Assembly: GCF_025725685.1 (NCBI RefSeq)
Contig: NZ_CP107008.1
Coordinates: 1,054,001-1,118,000, forward strand
Direction of reading: 5' to 3'
DNA length: 64,000 nt
From: Halomonas sp. M4R1S46
GTDB taxonomy: Bacteria > Pseudomonadota > Gammaproteobacteria > Pseudomonadales > Halomonadaceae
The notes beneath the pieces were generated by a model. That model was given only the letters and a program-made list of their open reading frames with translations. It did not search any database and was not told where the DNA came from. This document shows positions 58,708-64,000 of this stretch, piece after piece. The position numbers were made by a program, and so were the translations under genes. How positions within the stretch are numbered: position 1 is the stretch's first letter; every line of letters starts with the position of its first letter.

Positions 58708-59798
58708 ACAAGATTCCCGCCACGGTGGTGACCGGTTTTCTGGGCAGCGGCAAGACCACCCTGCTGGCCGGCATCCTGCGCCGGATCACCGGCAAGCGCA
58801 TCGCCGTCATCGTCAACGAGTTCGGCGAGCAGGACATCGACTCCAGCCTGCTGCGCGGCTGCGCCATCGGCTGTGAAGAGGAGGGCGCGCGCGCCCTCGA
58901 CGAGGACGGCGGCATCTTCGAGCTGGCCAACGGCTGCATCTGCTGCACGGTCGAAGAGGAATTCCTGCCGGTGATGAAGAAGCTGGTGGCCCGCCGCGAC
59001 GACATCGACCATATCCTGATCGAGACCAGCGGCCTGGCGCTGCCCAAGCCGCTGGTGCAGGCCTTCAACTGGCCGGAGGTGCGCCAGCACTGCACCGTCG
59101 ACGCCATCATCACCGTGGTCGACGGCCCCGCGGTGGCCGCCGGCCGCTACGCCAGCGACGTCGAGCAGGTGGAGGCCCAGCGCCGCGCCGACGATAGCCT
59201 CGACCACGATCCCAGCCTGCGCGAGCTGCTGGACGACCAGTTGAGCGCCGCCGACCTGGTGCTGGTCAGCAAGAGCGACCTGCTCTCGGCGGACGAGCGG
59301 CAGCGGGTCGAGGCGCTGATCGAGGCGCGGGTGCCGGAAGCGGTCCGCACGCTCTTTATCGATCCGGGCCTGGCCGACGATTCGGCCCGCCTGGAGGCGC
59401 TGATGGGCATCGGCGCGGCCAGCGAGGAGGGCATCGACCGCATCGACAACCACCATGATCGGCACCACGCCGAGGGCGCCCATCACGATCACGCCCACGA
59501 TCACTTCGACGGCGTGGTGATCCGCCTGGGCGAGGTCGACGCCGAGGCGCTGGAGGCGCGCCTGGGCGAGCTGCTGAAGGCCCACGAGATCTATCGCGCC
59601 AAGGGCTTCGCGGCGATTCCCGGCAAGCCCATGCGCCGGGTGATCCAGGCGGTCGGCGAGCGGCTGGACGGCTACTACGACCGGCTGTGGGCCCAGGACG
59701 AGCCGCGCCATACCGAGCTGGTCGTCATCGGCCGGGGGCTCGACTGCGAGGCGCTGCAGGCCGCCCTGGCCGACGCCGAGAGCGCGACGCCCGCCTGA
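58698..59798 (+). CDS. cobW: CobW-type GTPase metallochaperone
   Basis: 366 aa of the COG0523 family. P-loop GFLGSGKTT at residues 13-21, the metal-binding CICC at 80-83, the ETSGLA switch near 112 and SKSD near 193; a His-rich loop at about 250-275 (HHDRHHAEG, HHDHAHDHFD) precedes the C-terminal domain. In this operon it most likely delivers cobalt to the chelatase. Sits between cobB and cobN with overlaps at both ends. Confidence 0.94.
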   Translation: MQLNKIPATVVTGFLGSGKTTLLAGILRRITGKRIAVIVNEFGEQDIDSSLLRGCAIGCEEEGARALDEDGGIFELANGCICCTVEEEFLPVMKKLVARRDDIDHILIETSGLALPKPLVQAFNWPEVRQHCTVDAIITVVDGPAVAAGRYASDVEQVEAQRRADDSLDHDPSLRELLDDQLSAADLVLVSKSDLLSADERQRVEALIEARVPEAVRTLFIDPGLADDSARLEALMGIGAASEEGIDRIDNHHDRHHAEGAHHDHAHDHFDGVVIRLGEVDAEALEARLGELLKAHEIYRAKGFAAIPGKPMRRVIQAVGERLDGYYDRLWAQDEPRHTELVVIGRGLDCEALQAALADAESATPA

Positions 59799-62700
59799 TG
59801 CACCTGTTCGCCGCCAAGCCCGGAGGCTTCGTCGACGACGAAGGCATCGTCGACCTGCAGCAGGCGCCCGCCGAGGTCGTGATCCTGTCGGCCGCCGACA
59901 GCAGCCTGTCGGCACTGGCCCAGGCGGTCGAGCGGCTGGGGGACGACTATCCCTCGGTGCGCCTCGCCAACTGGATGAACCTGGTCAAGCCCGCCGCCTA
60001 CGACCTCTACGAGGACCGGGTGCTGGAGCAGGCGCGCCTGGTGATCGTCTCGCTGCTCGGCGGCAGTGCCTACTGGCAGTACGGGCACGAGCGCCTGCTG
60101 GCCTGGGCGGCGGCGGACCCGAAACGGCAGCTGATCCTGGTGCCGGGCTGCGACGCCCCGGACGACGCCCTGCTGGAGGCCTCCAGCGTGTCGTTCGACG
60201 CCGCCCGCCGGGTGTGGCGCTACCTGCGCGAGGGCGGCGCCGACAACGCCGAGCAGCTGCTGCGCTTCGTCGCCGCCGAGTGCCTGGCGACGCCGCTCGA
60301 CTGGCGCGAGCCCCGGGCGATTCCCGCGGCGCTGCTCTACGCGCCGGATGCGGCGCTTTTTCAGGCGCCCGACGCCGCGCCAAAGGACGGCCAGGAAGCA
60401 ACCCTGGCGGATTGGCAGGAGAAGAGGGATCCCTCACGTCCCGTCTGCCTGCTGCTGTTCTATCGCAGCCACCTGCAGGGCGCGAACACCGCGGTGCTGG
60501 ACGGCCTGATCGCGGCGCTCGAGGCTCAGGGGCTCGCGCCCCTGGCGGTGGCGGTGGCCTCGCTGAAGGAGGCGGCCTGCGTCGCCTTCGTCGATCACCT
60601 GATCGAGCAGACCGGCGCCGGCCTGGTGGTCAACACCACCGGCTTCTCGGTCAATCGCGAGCCCGACGAGGGCGAGGTCGCCGGCGGCGCGCTCGGTGGC
60701 GAGACGGAAAGCCTGTTCGCCGGCCGACCGGTGGTGCTGCAGGCGATCCTCGCCAGCAGCCCGGAGGAGGACTGGCGCGACAAGGCCGCCGGCCTGCACA
60801 GCCGCGACCTGGCCATGCAGGTGGTGCTGCCGGAGATGGACGGACGCGTCATCGCCCGGGCGGTGGGCTTCAAGGCCGAGTCCCACTACAGCGAGCGCTG
60901 CCAGCTGTCGGTGACCCGCCATCGGCTGCATCCCGAGCGCGCCGCCTTCGTCGCCGAGCTGGCCCGACGCTACGCGCGGCTGCGCCACACGGCCAACGCC
61001 GACAAGCGCCTGGCGCTGGTGCTGGCCAACTATCCGGCCCGTGACGGCCGCATCGGCAACGGCGTCGGCCTCGACACCCCGGCCTCGACGGTCCACCTGC
61101 TGCGCGCGCTGGGGGAAGCCGGCTATCCGCTGGCGGACCGGCCCGAGGACGGCGACGACCTGATCCGCCGGCTGCAGGGCAGCGTGACCAACGACCCGCA
61201 GTCGCTGGCCTGGCGCGGCAGCTGGCAGAGCCTCGGCGTCGACGACTATCTGGCCTGGTTCCGCACCCTGCCGGCCGCGCTGCAGGAGGCGGTCTGGCGG
61301 CGCTGGGGTGCCCCCGAGGACGATCCCAAGCACCGCCAGGGCCGTCTGCTGATCGCCGGCATCCGCCTCGGCGAGACCTTCGTCGGCATCCAGCCGGCGC
61401 GGGACATCGACGACGGCCCGGACGCCGACCCGACCAAGAGCTACCACGACACCGAGCTGGTCCCACCCCACGGCTACCTGGCGTTCTACCTCTGGCTGCG
61501 CGAGCACTACTGCGTGGACGCGGTGATTCACGTCGGCAAGCACGGCAACCTGGAGTGGCTGCCCGGCAAGAGCACGGCGCTCTCCGCCGAGTGCTGGCCG
61601 GACGTCGCCCTGGGGCCGCTGCCACACTTCTACCCCTTCATCGTCAACGATCCGGGCGAGGGCGCCCAGGCCAAGCGCCGCAGCCAGGCGGTGATCATCG
61701 ACCACCTGATGCCGCCGCTGGCCCGGGCCGAGCTCTACGGCGACATGGCCGAGCTGGAGGCGCTGACCGATGAGTACTACCAGGCGTTGGGCATGGACCC
61801 GCGCCGCGAGGCCCTGCTGCGTGAGCGCATCCTCGACCATCTGAAGCGCACCGGCATCGACGCCGAGCTCACCCAGGCCGCGAGCAATCCGGAAGACGCC
61901 TGCCGAAGCGACGACGAGCGCCTGCTCAACGAGCTCGACACCTTTCTCTGCGACATCAAGGAAGCCCAGATCCGCCACGGCCTGCATGTGCTCGGCACCC
62001 TGCCGCCGGCGGACAAGCGGGCGGCGACCCTGGTCGCCATCCTGCGCCTGCCGAGGGGCGAGGGCCCCGAGCGCCAAGGCCTGCTGCACGCCCTGGCCGA
62101 CGACCTGGGGCTGCGTGATCCGGAGGATCCCGACCGGCACTTCGATCCGCTGGCGGCCGGCGCCGAGCGCTGGCAGGGCCCGCGGCCGGCGGCGCTGAGA
62201 GCGCTGAGCGACGCCCCCTGGCGCAGCGGCGCCGACACCCGCGAGCGTCTCGAGTGGCTCGCCGAGCGGCTGGTCGAAGACCATGTGCTGGCATCCGGCG
62301 ACCTCGAGGGGCTGGCCCGGGACTATCCGGCCACCGCGGCGCTCTGCCGCCACGCCCGCGACGGCCTCTGGGCCGCCATGCGCCACGGCGCCGAGCGGGA
62401 GATCGGCGCGCTGCTCGACGGGCTCGACGGCCGTTTCGTGCCGCCGGGGCCGAGTGGGGCGCCCAGCCGCGGGCGGCTCGACGTGCTGCCCACCGGGCGC
62501 AACTTCTTCAGCGTCGACAACCGCGCGATTCCCTCGCCCGCCGCCTGGTCGCTGGGCGAGGCCTCGGCCCAGGCGTTCGTCGCGCGCTACCTGCAGGACC
62601 ACGGCGACTACCCGCGCCGGCTGGGACTGTCGATCTGGGGCACCGCCACCATGCGCACCGGCGGCGACGACATCGCCCAGGCCCTGGCGCTGATGGGTGT

Positions 62701-63712
62701 GCGGCCGATCTGGTCGCTCGGCTCGCAGCGGGTGGTCGACGTGGAGGTGATTCCCAGCATGCTGCTGGGCCGGCCCCGGGTGGACGTCACCCTGCGGGTC
62801 TCCGGCTTCTTCCGCGATGCCTTCCCCCACGTCATCCGGCTGTTCGACGCCGCGGTGCGGGCGGTGGCCGACTACCACGAGCCGGGTAACGGCAACACCA
62901 TCCGCGCGGCGGTCGAGGCGCGCCGCGACGAGCTCGAGGCCGCCGGGCTCTCGCCCGAGGCGGCCGATCAGGAGGCCGGCTACCGGGTGTTCGGCAGCAA
63001 GCCCGGCGAGTACGGCACCGGCCTGGAGCGGCGGATCGACGGCCGCGCCTGGGACGACGCCGACGACCTGGCCGAGGCCTACCTCGCCGCCGGCGCCTAC
63101 GCCTACGGCCAGTTCCCGGAGTCCGGCGCCGGGGCGCGCCGCGCCTTCGAGCGCCAGCTCCAGGGCCTGCAGGCGGTGATGCACAACCAGGACAACCGCG
63201 AGCACGACATCCTCGACTCCAGCACCTACTACGCCTTCCAGGGCGGCATGGCCAACGCCGGCCGCGCCCTGGGCGGCGAGGCGCCGGCGATCTATCACGC
63301 CGACCACGCCAACCCGGCCCGCCCGCGCATCCGCACCTTGAAGGAGGAGCTGGCCCGGGTGGTACGCTCCCGGGTGCTCAATCCCAAGTGGATCGAGGCC
63401 ATGCGCGAGCACGGCTACAAGGGTGCCTTCGAGATGGCCGCCACCGTGGACTACCTGTTCGCCTACGATGCCACCACCGACCTGGTGGCCGACTACCAGT
63501 ACGCCCAGGTGACCGATGCCCTGGTGCTGGACGAGGCCAACCAGCGCTTCCTGCGCGAGCACAACGGCGCGGCGCTGGAGGAGATGGCCGAGCGGTTGCT
63601 GGAGGCGGTCCAGCGCGGCCTGTGGGAGGACGCCGGCGAGCGGGGCGAGGCCCTGCGGGACCTGCTGCTCGAGTTCGACGAACGCCGGGAGGCCGCGCCC
63701 CATGGGGGCTAG
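59798..63712 (+). CDS. cobN: Cobaltochelatase large subunit CobN
   Basis: 1304 aa, in line with CobN/BchH proteins. The ATG overlaps the cobW stop (TGATG). Diagnostic segments: HVGKHGNLEWLPGKS-x-ALS near residue 575 (metal and tetrapyrrole site), GVRPIWSLGSQRVVDVEVIP near 970, RPRVDVTLRVSGFFRDAFPHVI near 992 and DNREHDILDSSTYYAFQGGM near 1133. It binds hydrogenobyrinic acid a,c-diamide and cobalt; ATP hydrolysis comes from the ChlI-ChlD fusion. Confidence 0.96.
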   Translation: MHLFAAKPGGFVDDEGIVDLQQAPAEVVILSAADSSLSALAQAVERLGDDYPSVRLANWMNLVKPAAYDLYEDRVLEQARLVIVSLLGGSAYWQYGHERLLAWAAADPKRQLILVPGCDAPDDALLEASSVSFDAARRVWRYLREGGADNAEQLLRFVAAECLATPLDWREPRAIPAALLYAPDAALFQAPDAAPKDGQEATLADWQEKRDPSRPVCLLLFYRSHLQGANTAVLDGLIAALEAQGLAPLAVAVASLKEAACVAFVDHLIEQTGAGLVVNTTGFSVNREPDEGEVAGGALGGETESLFAGRPVVLQAILASSPEEDWRDKAAGLHSRDLAMQVVLPEMDGRVIARAVGFKAESHYSERCQLSVTRHRLHPERAAFVAELARRYARLRHTANADKRLALVLANYPARDGRIGNGVGLDTPASTVHLLRALGEAGYPLADRPEDGDDLIRRLQGSVTNDPQSLAWRGSWQSLGVDDYLAWFRTLPAALQEAVWRRWGAPEDDPKHRQGRLLIAGIRLGETFVGIQPARDIDDGPDADPTKSYHDTELVPPHGYLAFYLWLREHYCVDAVIHVGKHGNLEWLPGKSTALSAECWPDVALGPLPHFYPFIVNDPGEGAQAKRRSQAVIIDHLMPPLARAELYGDMAELEALTDEYYQALGMDPRREALLRERILDHLKRTGIDAELTQAASNPEDACRSDDERLLNELDTFLCDIKEAQIRHGLHVLGTLPPADKRAATLVAILRLPRGEGPERQGLLHALADDLGLRDPEDPDRHFDPLAAGAERWQGPRPAALRALSDAPWRSGADTRERLEWLAERLVEDHVLASGDLEGLARDYPATAALCRHARDGLWAAMRHGAEREIGALLDGLDGRFVPPGPSGAPSRGRLDVLPTGRNFFSVDNRAIPSPAAWSLGEASAQAFVARYLQDHGDYPRRLGLSIWGTATMRTGGDDIAQALALMGVRPIWSLGSQRVVDVEVIPSMLLGRPRVDVTLRVSGFFRDAFPHVIRLFDAAVRAVADYHEPGNGNTIRAAVEARRDELEAAGLSPEAADQEAGYRVFGSKPGEYGTGLERRIDGRAWDDADDLAEAYLAAGAYAYGQFPESGAGARRAFERQLQGLQAVMHNQDNREHDILDSSTYYAFQGGMANAGRALGGEAPAIYHADHANPARPRIRTLKEELARVVRSRVLNPKWIEAMREHGYKGAFEMAATVDYLFAYDATTDLVADYQYAQVTDALVLDEANQRFLREHNGAALEEMAERLLEAVQRGLWEDAGERGEALRDLLLEFDERREAAPHGG

Positions 63713-64000
63713 GCCGGCTGTGCCCCGCGTCAAGGGCTGGTGCCCCGGGGCCTGGCGGCCGATGGCCACCGGCGATGGCCTGCTGGTGCGCGTGCGTCCT
63801 CCGCTGGGGCGGCTCACGCGAGGGCAGATGTTGACGCTGTGCGACGCCGCCGAGACCTTCGGCAGCGGGCTGATCGAGCTCACCCGCCGCGCCAACCTGC
63901 AGCTGCGTGGCGTGACCGATGCCGGCTGGCCCGCGCTGATGGAGCGCCTCGTGGAGCATGAACTGGTGGCCCCGGACCCTCAGGCCGAGCGCCGCCCGGC
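63702..64000 (+). CDS. cobG: Precorrin-3B synthase CobG (5' part; 3' end beyond window)
   Basis: 99 complete codons are visible from the ATG at 63702, which overlaps the cobN 3' end by 11 bases. VKGWCPGAWRPMATGDGLLVRVRPPLGRLTRGQM and ELTRRANLQLRGV match the N-terminal ferredoxin half-domain of CobG, the oxygen-dependent ring-contraction enzyme related to nitrite/sulfite reductases. Its presence indicates the aerobic corrin pathway. The catalytic Fe-S half lies outside the window. Confidence 0.9.
   Translation, partial: MGARPAVPRVKGWCPGAWRPMATGDGLLVRVRPPLGRLTRGQMLTLCDAAETFGSGLIELTRRANLQLRGVTDAGWPALMERLVEHELVAPDPQAERRP

Noticed and set aside
60434..63895. 1153-codon minus-strand frame opposite cobN
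   Set aside because: Composition shadow of cobN, with Gly/Gln/His/Arg-rich low-complexity sequence and no domain.

Overview
The window is a high-GC (roughly two thirds G+C by eye) gammaproteobacterial chromosome segment. Its gene set (TRAP transporter, sufBCDST, DUF3549, YqcC, YeaC/DUF1315, PA0069-type radical SAM protein, OpgD, putA/putP with a PruR-like AraC regulator, CobN with a fused ChlI-ChlD subunit) fits a Halomonadaceae (Halomonas-like) bacterium best; this assignment is inference from gene families, not from a marker gene. No rRNA, CRISPR array, prophage or intact insertion sequence is visible. Dozens of long antisense open frames are composition shadows of real genes.

Layout. 1-6200: an edge-truncated HTH/degenerate-cyclase/ATPase regulator, then a FadR-type regulator with a nested palindromic operator and a TRAP transporter (binding protein, small and large permease), facing gluconokinase, which suggests a sugar-acid substrate. 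6830-7200: a decayed fusion of an OpuBB/ProW-like permease fragment and a nitrilase-family C-terminus. 7349-13450: an IscR/Rrf2-type regulator and sufB, sufC, sufD, sufS, sufT; a symmetrical 60-base dyad sits between sufB and sufC. 13463-17140: SanA-like protein, a helical unknown, and a minus-strand group rimK / retropepsin-like zinc protease / DUF3549. 17141-20583: a palindrome-rich intergenic region and a cystine-type amino-acid ABC transporter, YqcC and gamma-glutamylcyclotransferase-like genes. 20651-28030: ompW, a small membrane protein, and the proline module putA - 30-aa membrane peptide - putP with an AraC regulator; putP looks lower in GC than its surroundings. 28035-40839: housekeeping and accessory genes including tRNA-Gly(CCC), a CBS protein, a YqaE/Pmp3 fusion, EamA transporter, nadK, phosphatase, rhomboid protease, YeaC, DUF2797, alcohol dehydrogenase, radical SAM protein, opgD and sulfite dehydrogenase sorAB.

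41012-64000 is a cobalamin island. The first operon (cobT, cbiB, cobD, cobU, cobS, cobC, cobU-like) assembles the nucleotide loop. A cobalamin riboswitch then precedes btuB-btuF-btuC-btuD (B12 uptake). An opposing block carries DUF1289, a Fis-misnamed unknown and a FecBCD-type ABC transporter whose upstream region has a perfect Zur-like palindrome. A second cobalamin riboswitch leads the cobaltochelatase operon chlID-cobB-cobW-cobN-cobG, in which genes overlap by a few bases; cobG is cut by the right edge. Together these encode late aerobic corrin synthesis (amidation, cobalt insertion), salvage and uptake, with B12 feedback through two riboswitches and possibly zinc control of the metal transporter between them.

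Items most worth following up: the 30-aa peptide between putA and putP, the Zur-like palindrome inside the B12 island, the duplicated cobC start overlapping cobS, the second CobU homologue without the guanylylation histidine, an orphan terminator beside tRNA-Gly that implies a small RNA, and the sufB-sufC dyad.
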